Positions 23,618 through 36,900 of a stretch of 64,000 nt of DNA are shown piece after piece. The notes beneath the pieces are model-generated. The model was not told where the DNA came from and searched no databases. It saw only the letters and a program-made list of their open reading frames with translations. Numbering within the stretch: position 1 is the first letter of the stretch; every line of letters starts with the position of its first letter. Both the position numbers and the translations under genes were made by a program. The stretch is from Ascidia mentula (taxonomy: Eukaryota; Chordata; Ascidiacea; Phlebobranchia; Ascidiidae), in contig OX387204.1 in the NCBI GenBank assembly GCA_947561715.1, positions 15,319,001 to 15,383,000 on the forward strand. The letters are read 5' to 3'.

Positions 23618-24110
23618 CGTTGTGTAATACTATAGTACGCAGTTGTTCTTGATAACCCGCAGAAGTTTTGCGGTAGTACTTACGCCAATAGGCGCCCTCA
23701 GATCAATTCAGGGGGGTATTTTTCCCATCCAGCTTCTGTATTTCCGATTCTCCACCATCAAACGTATGGGTTAGGTTTCGTTTTCCAGGATACCCGTGCT
23801 CGGTAATAATTCACCATGTTGCACACAACAATGGCCGGTTTAAGCACGATGTCATTTCCAGAAGGCTATTACTTTGGACGTTGCGTAATATACTCGAATG
23901 CGGTTGTACTTAAAAAACCCGCCGAAGTTTTGCGGCAGTACTTACGCCCATATGGGCGTTTGCAGAAAAAAATTCAGGGGGTGTTTTTCCATTCAGGTTT
24001 TGTGTTTATAATTCTTCGCTCTTAAACGTATGGGTTAGGTTTCGTTTTTCAGGGTACCCATGCTCGATAACATTTCTCCGGGTGTGGAAACAACAATGAC
24101 CGGTTTAAGG
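23618..24110. repeat. Direct duplication of a ~260-bp unit
   Basis: Unit 1 (about 23618-23877) and unit 2 (about 23878-24110) share, in order, 'gaagttttgcgg.agtacttacgcc', 'ttcaggggg', 'aaacgtatgggttaggtttcgtttt', 'caacaatg.ccggtttaag'. Divergence is moderate with small indels. No gene is visible. Confidence 0.8.
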
Positions 24111-24115
24111 TAAGT

Positions 24116-24186
24116 GCAATCCCAAAGGTTCTTTGTGTCATGCAATCCCAAAGGTTCTTTATGTCATGCAATCCCAAAGGTTCATC
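24116..24186. repeat. 26-bp tandem repeat, about 2.7 copies
   Basis: The unit starting 'gcaatcccaaaggttcttt' and ending 'tgtcat' is repeated twice, with a third truncated copy. It abuts the end of the 260-bp duplication. Confidence 0.9.
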
Positions 24187-25109
24187 ATTTAGGCCGAGCT
24201 TTACTTTCCTTCGGAAAGATTAGTCATAACAGACCGGCAGGGGCTTGTCTAAATTTGCTTAGGTGAACGCATATTTAGTTGCAAATCTGCTTGTTGGCAT
24301 TTTCCGAGCTATTCTGTTGCATATTTAGGTCGAAACGGTCTGCTGCCCTCTGCTAGAAATGCAACGTTTAAATTTCTCACTTTATGTTCGTTCCAGGTTT
24401 TGTAAACCTTATAACCAAAGTGTTATCCATCTAACTCTCTCTTTTTTCGCTCATGCAGCAGCCAACATCATTCATAGCCATGGCGTGATTGGGGAAATTG
24501 TGACTGAGCACTGGGTTTGAGAAGGGCATTTCCCACCTGGGGATTTTATTTCGCGAAAAATACAAATATACGAAACCTGGGGACGCAAGAAAAGTTCCGC
24601 GGTTCGAGTGGAAAACGTTGGCAATGTATTTTTTATACAAAGGGTTTTGATGATAGGGCAGTTTGCACTTGAGTGCTACGTGAAGTGAAATCTATCAACA
24701 AAAACGCAAAAGAAAAAGAAACGAAAGTCCGATAATTAACGAAGCAAGTTTTGTACGTATGGAAAACGCAGCAACATGGAATGCCAACCACAAACGCAAC
24801 AAAAAAGCAGTACAATCACAAGTGTCGATATGATTGGTGGAAGGTGTTTTGGCAAAAGTTATTACTATTGAAATCTGATGTAAATACCGACTGCTTTTAG
24901 CCTAAAATCAATTCTAAAAACCAAGAAAAACATCTTTGTCCTTAAAAAAACATTATGACTTTTGTAGGTGGTGGCTGTATTTAAGAACAGCGGTGGCGAT
25001 ACTTTGCAATTGCAATCAATCACTTGTCTATACAACGCTTGTAAGTACACGGAATATACAAAATGGCCCACGCAGTAACATGCACAGTGCCACAAAAAGT
25101 CTTGACCCT
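24187..25109. other. Intergenic, nothing recognised
   Basis: Probable 3' flank of the minus-strand receptor gene that ends at 25110. AT-rich, with no domain-bearing frame and no shared repeat noticed. A TTTATT (AATAAA on the minus strand) at about 24545 is a weak poly(A) candidate. Confidence 0.45.
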
Positions 25110-28100
25110 TTACTTTTTGGACGGAACTTGCTTCTCGTAAGTTAGATTTTGGTAGTGGATACCTGCTTTGCCCTTCTGAGACTCCATGTGCATGTACAGG
25201 CCCGATTCCCTCTCCCCCTGCTTTTGCTTGTCACCCCTTGCCTTCTTTTTCCTTGTGGCCTTTTTTGGCGTATCCACCTTGCTCATGGAACAGTAACTCT
25301 CTCCCGATGATGGGCGCTCGTTGAGAGTATTTGGGTGATCGTACAGAGGTGGGACTATGTCGAACACAGGGGAACTGGGGCTTGCATACCATTCTTCATT
25401 TTCGACCACACCTGCTGTGCCTGAAAAAAGGTGTGAAGTGGCAACCTCAAAAATGCTACCGACAGACGGAGGACTTAATTGTAGGATCCGATTAAACAGA
25501 ATGAACTCGACAACGATTTTTACTTTTTGCTATGGACTGTGTTTTTTTACAAACACTGACGATGCTGTTTGGTAAAATATATTTATCTTTCCTTAAATCA
25601 GTTTACCAAGATACATTTGGAAACCATGTTTCCTTAAACGCAGTAAATCTCCATATAATATTGAGTTTTGATAAACATTAATTGCGTTCTTCATAAAGAA
25701 TAAAAAATAAAAATTTATCAAAGAATCATGTTTTTCTGCTGCAACTAAACCTTTAATATTTTGCTCAGCTTACCATTCATTTGGTCGATTGCGATGGGGT
25801 CGATTGAAACTTTGAAGGAGGAATCTGGGACACGACTTGGGGTCTTTTTGGCTACAGTGCAAAACAAATCTATTTACAGGTTCATTTCAACTTCACAAAC
25901 GACACTGTTTAAAACATCAAAACATTTCTGGCGATCCTAAAACTTAATACTATCTAAACCTGATTACCACCTTGTTACGTTTCTGACATAAACTTTGTGT
26001 TACATGGTGTGACGACCATATGGAAATTAGGAAATCGGATTTTCGCCGTAAATCGTAATGTAATAGCGTCTTTCTCCAGCAAGATCATCATCTAATGAAG
26101 CTATATACCTTCGGTGGTAGATTTGGTAGCTGCTTCATCTTCAGGGACTCCATTATCCTCGTGGGAAGACTGATGATGATCCTCCTCCACAAGTCGAAAA
26201 GATCCTTCTCCTGGAACAGCATAGGCCGACTCCTCTGCTCCTTGGTCCTCACTAAAAGATGCGAACTTCTCTTTTATAGACGCCGGCGATTGGTAATGAT
26301 TGGCCGCAGCTGTTGCATCGAACACTTCATCGATGACGTCAGGGGCTTGTGAAGTAGACGCGATGGAGGGCCGTTGTTTGGGGGGGACTGCAGGTTTGCG
26401 TATCGCTTCAGTTTTGGGACTGGAATCTAAAAGTAATATTTAAATTTATTTTGCTTCTTGGGTAATTATAATTTTCAACTTGTAGTTTTAGTGTACAGGG
26501 GTAAAGACAATCTATGGTCGCAATCTATGGTCGCTATGACAGATAAGGCAATTATGCTTAGGAGGGTTATGCTATCTTGAATCTATTAAATGTTCATTGC
26601 TTCGTCTTGAAGAAATTGGCGGTCTTGTGACATACTATTGTAAATTGGTGTCCTAATTTAAACCGAGGGAATAAAACTTTGCCGAGATGACCCAGTTAGA
26701 ATTCCGGTGTGCCGAAAAAATATGAGAAATCTCGTTTTTTTAGATTACTCTAAACTGCGAATCAACTTTAAAGAAATAAAACACTTTTTTTTCAACAATT
26801 TAATCTGCTCTAATTTCAGTGTTAGGTTATTAGCTGTTGTACCTGGGCTCTTTTGTACTGTAGTGGTCCGGACGGGGACCTTTGGTGGGTTTCGTGGCTT
26901 CGTCAATGGAGATTCAGGTTTGTCCTCCGTTTTCCTTTTACTGAAAAACTTTTTCAGTCCCTTCTTCTTTTCCTTCTTAGTGTGAACCGACGAGGTACCC
27001 TGAGCCACGAGGTTGGTGCCTGGTCCTTTCTTGATTTCTGAAAAGTTTGTTTACAAGTGATAAACAACACGTATTTATATTCCTCCAACACACACTTGCC
27101 AGCTAGAATGAATAAATGTAACAATATGTTGTCTTTTTCTATTGGAAACTAATCGTAGGCAATACGTTAAATTCTCAGTGAAATCTCATTGGTCAAGCTA
27201 GGAAAATTCGAATCAGCAAATTTAGCAATCCAATTCAAGTACATCATCTCAAACGTTTGACCAATTCCATTCGCCATGTCTGGTCGATACATTTATGCGG
27301 TAAAATGTCAGACATGTGCACGTGCTTACCGTTCATGTCCTCGGTTCGCACGTATTCAATTTGTTGGTATGGATTGTCATCAACCTGGGATAGTTGTGGA
27401 GGCGCTGCTACGCCGTTTGGCGGAAGACCCGCGTTGTCTGTTGCCATGGCGTACGGGTTCTCTGTCGTGTTACCGCCACCTAGTGTATCATAGAACAAAG
27501 AGTGGTTAAATACGACTTACATTCATTCTTATTTGATAAAATCACTATCTGAGACTGCATTCTTAAGGCTTCACACGATGAATGGCCGTCGTAAAATATT
27601 TACCGTTAGATGTCGCAGCGTGCGGATCATCCTCAAAAAGGTTTCGTTTAGCTTCGGCCACTGAATCAACGCTTGAGGCGGAACCACGTCTAAACGATTT
27701 TCCACAAACGTTAGTAATTGATGAACAAACCTCAACATTCTTACAAATTAAACTACACAGTCCGGTTATGAAAATACCGTTGAAAATGGTACCTGTTAGC
27801 CATGACGTAACCGTTGCTTGTCGCCAGTTCACTGGTAACGAAGGGGATTTCCACATAGGTGTTTTCCCTTGGCTGTCAAAAGATTAAATTTTAATACACC
27901 AATAACCAAAAAAATTCACTTCAAACAGTAATTATGAAAAAGCCGACGGCGGTATTTGTAGAATTTAAATGGACAAAAATCTGATTGGTGGGAATTTGTG
28001 TGGTAGTTAAGGGAGTCTCCGTTTTATGCATAAGCTTGCGTGTGGATAAACGGGGGGATTAATCTCGGATTTGGATCAGTATTTGTATATAATATGGTAT

Positions 28101-31100
28101 TTGCTGAACACGTTCAACTTTCACAAACCCTTTCGGTATATTCGTCTTCAATCATGGGTTGAAACAATACACCATCATTGATAATTTCACTTCCCCGCTT
28201 TCGCCTTCGACGCCTGATAACTAGCGCAACTACCAGTACGACAAATACCAGTAGCAGAGCTAACCCGATGAGCAGGAAAATGTACCTGGAATGAAACACA
28301 GAATTAAAATGGCATTGATTCGGGATCTATTGATGCACAGTTGGACATGGGTTGAGGTTTTAAACTGAGCGTGGAAAAGTACAAAAAAATAGCACTGCCC
28401 ACATGAAGTAAATAAACATTAAACCGATGGGGATATTGCAAAAACACAAGGAAAATTAAACATGATGCAAGAAAAACACTAAAACATATATTTAATGTAA
28501 AAGAATTCGTGAAATAATATTTTTCCCATTGGGTTATTGGCACTGAACGCGTTTCCATTGTTTCAATTTTTGCCAAGGGATGTGAGCAGGAAACAAAGTT
28601 AAAACTAGAAAAGCAGAGGAAATCACCATGGTGGTTGACTTTTTCTGGATCCGACTACCGCAACGGCTGCATCCGTCGCCGACTCCTCGCTGCTGTTGGT
28701 AACTTGAATTTTAAGAAGCTAATTAGATAAATTTGTTAACTATAATTGTATGTACGTGTTTGGACAGGATACTAAAAAAAGTGGAGACGATGACAAGGCG
28801 ATTACTGCCCTTTTACTAGTAATACACACAAGGTTAGCATGTTTGTTTTGTCGTATCGTCATCACCTAGCACGTGGTCAAGGAAAAAACAACCACACAAG
28901 TTTAAAAGAAGCGTCAAAATGTCTAAATAATTGTTAACAGCAAGTGCTTTGTGTCGCAAACACACTTACCACTGGTTGTTGGAGTTGTGAAAATGTTCGG
29001 CACGACGTCCGTGGTTGACGCCGTTGTCGTCGTGACGATAGGTGACGCTGTTGTCGGAGAAGGGGTTGGTGACGTCATAATGACAGTGCTGGTTGTTGTA
29101 ACCGTAACAATCGTCGTGGGAGGTGCTGGCGTGGTGACACCTAGTTGATGCAAAGCAGATGATTTGTTCGAGTTGGGTTTGTAACGGATACGGGCGTAAA
29201 AACGGTCACGCATTTTCTGCGATAAAATTTCTATGTGAATTTAGTGGCAAATAAGGAGAAACAAAAGAGTGAAAGTGGATATTTTGCTCCGCAATAAAAA
29301 CACCGCTGTTTTCAACCGAAACCATAAAAACAACTTCGGGATTAGAAACATTTTTTCACGACTTTCTTGTAAAATAAAAACTCGCTTGCTCCATATTTCG
29401 TGTCGAACATTAGCGTCACACAATACAACGTGGTTTATAAATGGCAAATTGCGCATTAGGGTCAGCACCTTAACCCAAGTGGTTAGAGGGAAATGACATC
29501 ATTCCAGGTGTTGAATAGCCAAGATGAACCCATAATATTCATTATAACTACCACAGCGCAAACTAACTTCATTGATTTATAACAATCTGAGGTGTTGTTT
29601 CAAAATTATTATTTGTGGGCCGTGTAATCGTGGGGTAAGTTGCGATACCGCCATGATACAGAGTTGTTATGCAAAGCATTGCTAATTGGAAGTGGGTGAA
29701 CAAAAACAAGTAGCATTGAAGGATTGTAACGTTAGGTGTGTAAGTTTGGAAAACAAAAAAGTGCAAATTAAATTGATTGAGTGAGTGTTTTGATCAAATG
29801 AACGCAATAAAACAAAAAATCGTGTGTATATTTGTGTGTATATTTCCCATCGCTGAGTTCACATCAATTCATTTAAGAAGTAATTCCAGTTTGCGACAAT
29901 CAAACATCGTTATTAATTGGCCAGAAATTAGGCAAAAACTATTTTCTGCAAGATGTAAATCATCAGGCTTGGGTCAATATTGGTGGCGTTACGTTCACAA
30001 ACTTCTTTGCAAATGACTAACAAGGAAGTGGGCATAGCAAACCTTGATCCCCTTTCCATACTCGTGACAAGCTTTCTAAGACACTAAATATACAAATATA
30101 CACGCAATGGAGGCTCCACGACTGCCATCCGGACTGACACCATATTTGGTTGCAAGCTAACGTTGATTGAGGTGCAGTACGTTATACCGGGTGACGTGTT
30201 CCTATTTAGACGTTACATCAATTGTGCGGTGCAGGCATGCCGGGTCGCGTGGTACAGTTCATGCAGTGATTCGTCAACCTTATTTGAACCATTTCATTGG
30301 TGAGATAATTGGGCATATTTTGCTTGGTGGCTCTCGGCCAGCAACGTAAGAGTTTGATTTGTTCAATTGAGGGCTAGAAGTGTGAAAGAGTGATTACTTG
30401 CAGTTGCTAAAATAAAACGTGATGCCGTCTAATATCAAAACATCATGATTGCGAAATACTAACCGGCACCTTGTGGAAGCAAACACAAAAACAAGAGTTT
30501 ATACAAAACCCACAAAATAACCAAGCATTTCACCGTAGAAAATTATAACTAATTTTGTGCTCATCATGCCATGAAAACCGTGCTATAGTAAGATCCTCAC
30601 AGGTCTTAACGGCACAGTATTCCCATCTCGTCGTCTCTACGGTGTAACACCATTCCCCCTTAGGGTCCCCATCGGGATTTCGGCAGTAGTTATGGTTGCT
30701 GGGCTCGGGTCGAAACTTTGGCTCGTGGGGAAAGTTCACGTCCCACCTCTGGCAAACCTTCCCAGACACGGTTGTGGAACAAGTACCAGTATAACCGGAT
30801 TCCAACTCGCTCAAAGGAGGGACGCCGAAGGTGCTTCCTTCCGTGGTTTTTTCATTACGTTGGATGTTGGTAATGGTGGTAGTTTTTGGTGTGGTTGGTG
30901 TGGGTGTAATAGATCTCGAACTGGCAATGGTAACAACAGGTGTTGTGGTTTGTTTTGTTGTGGTTGTTGGTGTTGTGGTTGTTTGGGCTGTGGTTGTTTG
31001 GGTTGTGGTTGTTTGGGTTGTGGTTGTTGGTGTTGTGGTTGTTGTGGTTGTGGTTGTTGGTGTTCTGGTTGTTTGGGTTGTGGTTGTTGGTGTTGTGGTT

Positions 31101-33905
31101 GTAGGCGAAGTTGTAGTTGGTAGAACTGCAAAGGGTGGGTATGACTCTTACTTACTGGACTTATTATTTGGGAGTTATCTTTGACCCCAGCAAAGTGGAA
31201 AGCAAGGAGAAAACAAAAATAATGCGCAAACTTCAAGGCAAACGCTAGAGGGCAAAAGTTGAGATATTGCAAAAAAATCTGCAATAATGCAATGCGAAAG
31301 TCGAATTAGGTTGCAAATAAGTTGCCGTTTTTGGCTGAAATCACATGTAGCCAGAAATCGGGCGTGACACAAATGTTGAATCATGTTTTACAACCTTTCA
31401 ACATGCTAAATTGGTTGGACATTACGTTGTACGTCGTTAGTATGCTTTACAGAATTTAAACCAACAGTGGGTAACTTTTTTAACACTGAATTGTCCTGCT
31501 TCAAAGTCAGTCTTCTTTTCAAAAAGAGCCAAAGCAGGACAATTCAGTTGTAGACATAAGACTGCTACGGCACATTTCATAATTTTTAAACACTGTTGAT
31601 TTTGGAAAAGGATTTATGATGAACTTCCAAATCAAAACTTTTGATAAGCTTTCAAACCTGTTGTCCAAACTGCCCTGAACCCCGGGCGGTTGAAGCTGCC
31701 ATCCGACACGAACTCGAGGGTCATGTCGTTGCTGTCGGATATGAGTTGATTTGGTATTTGGTCACCACAGTACTTTTTTGGTGTGACGCCAGTAACTCCG
31801 ACCCCAGTCCCACCTGAATCATAAGTTACCAGTAATATTAAACTTTTTGGTAGTGCTGTGTATATGGCATGTGTGTGGTGTGTGGAGTAGGCCTATATTT
31901 GTTCGTGGGTGCAAGTAGTTAAAAATTTCATTAAAATGCGTTTTACTACATAAAAGATTGCTGTTTTTGCGAAACGAAATCTATTTAATTATATGCGGCT
32001 TCGTCATCCACTTGGATTTACCACATTTGCCACTAACAAGACATCCCACTAAAAATAAACTTTAAGAACGAGAGGACTTACCAACTGATGACGAAACACT
32101 GACGTAATCGGTGACGCAGAGGAACGTTTTGTGGATGTTAAACTCGACGAAGCGCAGGTGTACGTTTGTCCCGGGTGGTGTTCTAATATTGAACTTGCAA
32201 CGAGCATCGTTGGGGTAGTTGCTAGGGTAACCGGGTGATGTAACCTCACCAGAAGCACTATCGAACGCCTGGTCACATACTGTGAAACAAAATTATGAAT
32301 TTGACTCTGCTTTTTTCGAAAGATGTTCATGCAAAGCAAGTTAGGCTGAAGTCAATGTAATGATATATTTAATCAAACAAAGCACACAAACCCTATTGGC
32401 CAATATGCAGTAGGCATAAAGGGTTGTTTTCCAATGCTACTTTAAAAACCACAAGATCACATGCCACTTTTTTCTTATATTGTGCCCGGAAAATGATGGG
32501 GCAACTGGAGTTTTGGAACTGTTATACTAATATTGAATAATGATCTGCATAGAGTATTCCAATGTTAACTCGAATACAGATATCTTGCAGACAGCTTAGT
32601 TTGTTTGTATTTAGAAAGATATGTTTTGCCTAAAAATCATCATCAGTTTCCATAATTTCTTCAAATAGAATCTGCAAAGAGTTCACATTGTTTTGTAAGG
32701 GCTCGTTAGTGCATTTGGTGACTGTGGCTCTGGACAAGCTGGTAAACTAGTCTGGCACAGACCAGTCCACTTTGTGGTAACTTGCAGCAAACGTCGATCC
32801 GTTGGTAACAAACTTGGCACAAACCACTGGAGATGGGCCACTGTGGTTCACAGTATGGCCAAATAACTACTTCAAAATCAGTAATGTACAATGTTTACAA
32901 CAAAACTGGAATTTCTGATCATGACCTCAAACTCACAAGCTCTGTAGAGGATCGAAAAACCGCTGAGCTGTTTGGCGTAGTCTGAGGAAAACATAATAGC
33001 CACTTTCGTCACCGACGGGGGTGACGTAGCTGCGACGTCAATAAATCGAGACGGGAGCTCATCGACCGAGGACGCACAGAGCTCCTTGAAACGACTGTAG
33101 TTGCTGCTTGGGGTTTTCTTGAACAGATACAACTTGTCCCAGCTGTAAAATAAGCGTTAAACATCAGGTGGGTTATCGTGTGACAAACTATAACTTGCAA
33201 CACTACGTGTGAATACAAATATGCCCATCAGAGGGATGCAACGTTCGCGGTTTGTCCGCATAAAACTTTTTGAAAAATCGCCAAGGGAATGTATATAAAA
33301 CAGGAAGGAATTTATAATCATCCATAGTCACACCAAGCTGCATTGATAGGACCTTATAAGTTGAAACAGTGGCCATCTTGTGCAGCAAAAAAAGGAAAAT
33401 ATATTTCGGCGAATTTAAAACTAAACCAAAAGTAAAATACATTCTGAAATATCACATTTTTGTTTTACATTCTACCTTTCCCGTTTACGTAAAGTGTCGA
33501 AAGTATAACTCACGGTTCACTCACCACGTTCCTGACGCTCCCGAGGGAGAAAGTTCTTTGTTGTTGAGATGTGTAACTTCCAGTTGCATTCCGCGTCCCA
33601 CAGTGGTGGTGATGAACCACTCGCAGCGGATATTCTTCGGGTACGGAAGGGGGTGCCTTGGTGACGTCACGCGTCCCGACGCGGTACCTGTTATGTTTCC
33701 ACCGCAGGTGTTGCCAGCTGCAAGTTGTGTCACGGATAGAAGGAGGAAGCTGTTGGAAAACAATAGTAGTTGTATGTGAAAGCGTCTTTTATTGATAAAA
33801 TGTTACTGACACGACACGTAAGCAACGTCAGCAACGTTAACACGCCAAAAAATTTTAATGTGCTTTGGCTTTCGTATACAAAAACACTAACTTTCCTTAC
33901 ATCAT
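25110..33905 (-). CDS. Type I membrane protein: signal peptide, two CUB domains, Thr/Pro stalk, kringle, TM helix, Tyr-rich cytoplasmic tail
   Basis: Exons, 5' to 3': 33901-33905 (ATG AT), 33525-33749, 32937-33142, 32082-32279, 31658-31813, 30601-31125, 28970-29140, then an unresolved short exon, 28125-28285, 27604-27689, 27330-27479, 26843-27037, 26109-26426, 25774-25851, 25110-25420 (stop). The start gives MIFLLLSVTQLAAG, a signal peptide, then NTCGG and CUB1 (PYPKNIRCEWFI), CUB2 (SPGYPSNYPNDARCKFNI), a Thr/Pro stretch, a kringle (GKVCQRW ... NYCRNPDGDPKGEWCYT ... YC ... C), a second Thr-rich stretch and a TM helix (IFLLIGLALLLVFVVLVVAL) stopped by RRRRRKRG. The tail has NPYAM, NPYQQIEY, YMHM and HYQNL, which fit PTB and SH2 docking, plus a basic KEKKKGLKKFFSKRK. 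It is probably a cell-surface receptor or adhesion protein; ligand unknown. Joins around the TM exon are not settled: phase-compatible small exons could lie near 28659-28692 and 27920-27980. Confidence 0.83.
30941..31117 (-). repeat. In-frame minisatellite coding the Thr/Pro stalk
   Basis: Repeats of ACAACCACAACC/CCAACA-type units (plus strand tgttgtggttgtttgggttg) encode TTTTP, TTTTQ and TTRTP blocks. Copy-number change in multiples of three would lengthen or shorten the stalk without breaking frame. The composition predicts dense O-glycosylation (mucin-like). Confidence 0.85.
31485..31548. repeat. 17-bp perfect inverted repeat (hairpin) in an intron
   Basis: ACTGAATTGTCCTGCTT at 31485-31501 is repeated reverse-complemented at 31532-31548 around a 30-base loop. 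It sits between the CUB2 3' exon and the stalk/kringle exon. It may be a relic of a small foldback element. Confidence 0.75.
33300..33380. repeat. Fragment of interspersed repeat R1
   Basis: 'gctgcattgataggaccttataagttgaaacagtggcc' matches the R1 core at 7625-7685 in the same orientation, with several differences. Lies in the intron between the two CUB1 exons of the receptor gene. Confidence 0.5.
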
Positions 33906-36900
33906 GTGTTGTCAGTGTGACATGACCCTCCCAAATATCTAGGTTAAAGAATCGCATTTGGGTTTTTCCAAATGTCCGATTTGTCACCCAGGTTTTATTA
34001 CAATAATATTATAATAAACACGACTATTTATTTTGCTTCATGGAGCGATGTTTTGTACAAAAGTATTTTAATTACTATCAAATTTGGAGCCCAACAAACG
34101 CAAGCTATCCAAATATACAACCGCGAAAAAATTAAATTGCCCGAAATCTGACCAAAAACAATTAAAGTTGGACCTTGATGCGAGAACAAGTATGTTGACG
34201 GGAAATTTTTATGTTTCTTCAACTGTAATTTTTACATCACGGTTTGTTCAACGGGCATGCACCAGCCACCATCTTAACTGTACAGATCCCTATGTTTATG
34301 AGCAAAGCTAATCATAATATTGCAAGTTGGTATGATATTAATTTAATCAACTGTTTTGCATCGAAATGAGGCGGAGTTTGACCCACAGAGGAAGGAGAAA
34401 ACAGCTTCGTGGCCGCGTTTTCTTGGCCGACCCTTGTGAGTCAAATCATGGGACAGTACGAATTTACTTGGCCAAATATGGAGCACGTGGAGGAAGTGGC
34501 GGAACTATTTTGCTGACGACGTGCAAATATCTTTGCCCTGAGTTCCACACAGATTGGAAACAAAAGACAAGAAATGTGTTTTTGTGGGTCAGCGGTTTTG
34601 CACGAATTGTGCCGGGAGTATCAAAAACCAGTTTGCCGGTCGTCAGGCTATTGCAACCATTGGTAAAGGTCCATATTGAAGCATTGCGGATGCACACTCG
34701 GTGCATTTTGCATCGTCAACACCTATGTGGAATCAACACATAGGGACAAAACACTGCGTACTTTATCATCACTTCCACCACTAAGAGGCCATCAAAAATT
34801 TACTGGAAGCATTTATGATGCTGATTTTATTGTTGTAGATTGCGTGGTTTGCAAATACAAATAGAAAACGCAATTACAGAAAAAAATCCAACAAAAGGTT
34901 CACGCATTTATACCTAATTCAGGTTTGAATGAGGGGTTCTGTTTTAAGATGCCGAAGCCCAGAGACTCCCACATCTGGCAGCTAGAGTTTGCAAAACAAA
35001 CCATTTCTGTTTATTTCCCTACTGGGCGTTTTCGATACCAACTTTTCAGAAATTAATTAAACCAAGCCTTTTTTTAAATATCTCAATTAGAAGATCGTCG
35101 TTTCCAACAACCAGTCGTGGCGTGACTAACTGGGACGCTAAGCGCAACACGTGACAAACATACGGGTCGAGGAATTGTCACCGCCCGATTCGGCACCACC
35201 GAGGTGCGCGACTTTCCCCGATGTAGTCACGAGGCACTTTTCGACTGTGACGTCATAAAAAGAACGCAGACGATTCGCTTAGCTACTACCCAGTGGAGAT
35301 GCGCAAGGTCCACGGACTTTACAGAAACTTATTCTGGGCACAGACCGATTTACTTAAATTGTGAACACAGATAACGAACTAACATCAGTTTCTAAGCATA
35401 TTTTAAACTTGATGTGTGTAATAGTGAAATTAATTTTGAAGCAATGCAAAATCCAAGACACAAGTTGTTTTTCTCGTTTGTCGCAAACATTGCCGCAAAA
35501 CTTCCTCGCAAATACATCTACTTGACAGACATACGGGGATTGAATCGTCTTAAATGTGTTTAAATGCGACGTTAGACATATCACATCGGAAGCATATTGA
35601 ACATTTGTCGACTGGCAGGGAATTGCACTTTGCTAAGCTTTCATAAAGAAAACCGTTTAGTTGGGCAGGATTTGCACAATGTATTGATAAATGTAAGGGT
35701 TTGTTCATGTTATCGTCTAAATGATTTTCGAAGTAAAAAAAAAAATTTTCGGTAAATACTCACATAGCGCAGCAAGTCTTCATTGTCTTGTGACACTTTA
35801 GATCTTCCTTCTGGGGGCAGTTTAACAAGCCAACATAAAATTTGTAACAAAAAAGTACTTAATACACTTAGAAACTGAAAAACGAACGAGGTAAAAGTTT
35901 TCGTAGACGTTACAATTCCTGGCAAACTGACGCACGCTTAGAATAGTTTATTTTTTTAATTTTTCCCCATTGAAATAATGAACACCTTAATATGATATCT
36001 TTATGTAAAGCAAATACAACCTGATCTATTCAATCTGCAGTTCCGTTGGTCACTCGATCGCTCCTTTTTATTCGAGTTCGCAGTAATCATACATACTTTT
36101 GGTTCGTGTCGCATAACACAGACCAACTCTCTTAGCACGTTAACAAACTCCCACGAGACTCAACATCACCACAGCGAGTTGATATCTGACCGCGAACAAA
36201 GTTAAACCCGACGAGCTGAAAACCTAGCAACAACCGAAGCTGTGAGTTACCAGAAATCAACAGTGCAACTCCCATTGCCTTCTGCCAGCAATATGCAACG
36301 TTTGCCACATACGCAAGGCTTTATATAAGGGCAGTCGGAAGACGGGGTAACTGCATGGATTGTGTGTGTTTTTCAGCGGCTATACTTCAGCGTTTTAGGT
36401 GCGTGGTGGTGAAACTTCCGTGTTTGCGACCTCTGGCAACGGCTCGTCTGGGGGGCTTGCAAAGCGCTGCTCACAATATCGCGTTAAGTGACGTATAATC
36501 AATCTTAACTGGAGCTTTCGTATATCAACGCAATTGGAAATGCTCGTTTCCACGCCTTGGGTTGAGAAAGATAACATACACTAAACAACAAATGTCCGTT
36601 TTTTCTACTGTTTTGAAACGATTTTTGTTTCCCATTGATCTTTAACAATGAATTTATAGGTATATCAAAGACGTCTTTTAAACCATGTTTATCATTTGTA
36701 CAGTTTTCCACAAATACCCCCCAAAAAATCTGTCCAACAGGTTGACCTTATAGATTAGGAAATCTTGCGGTCCAAGTCAGAACAACTTCGCGAACATTTT
36801 TGGAAGCAATCGATAGGTGACATAAATTATTAATAATCCGCCCGCAATTGTAAACTAAAACCCTTGATACCACATTGCGCCTGTGTGGTCTGCATCAAAC

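Noticed and set aside
30811-31284. Gln/Pro-rich protein frame opposite the apparent strand composition
   Set aside because: It is the wrong frame of the Thr/Pro-coding exon; the kringle-continuous frame uses the same bases and has correct splice phases.
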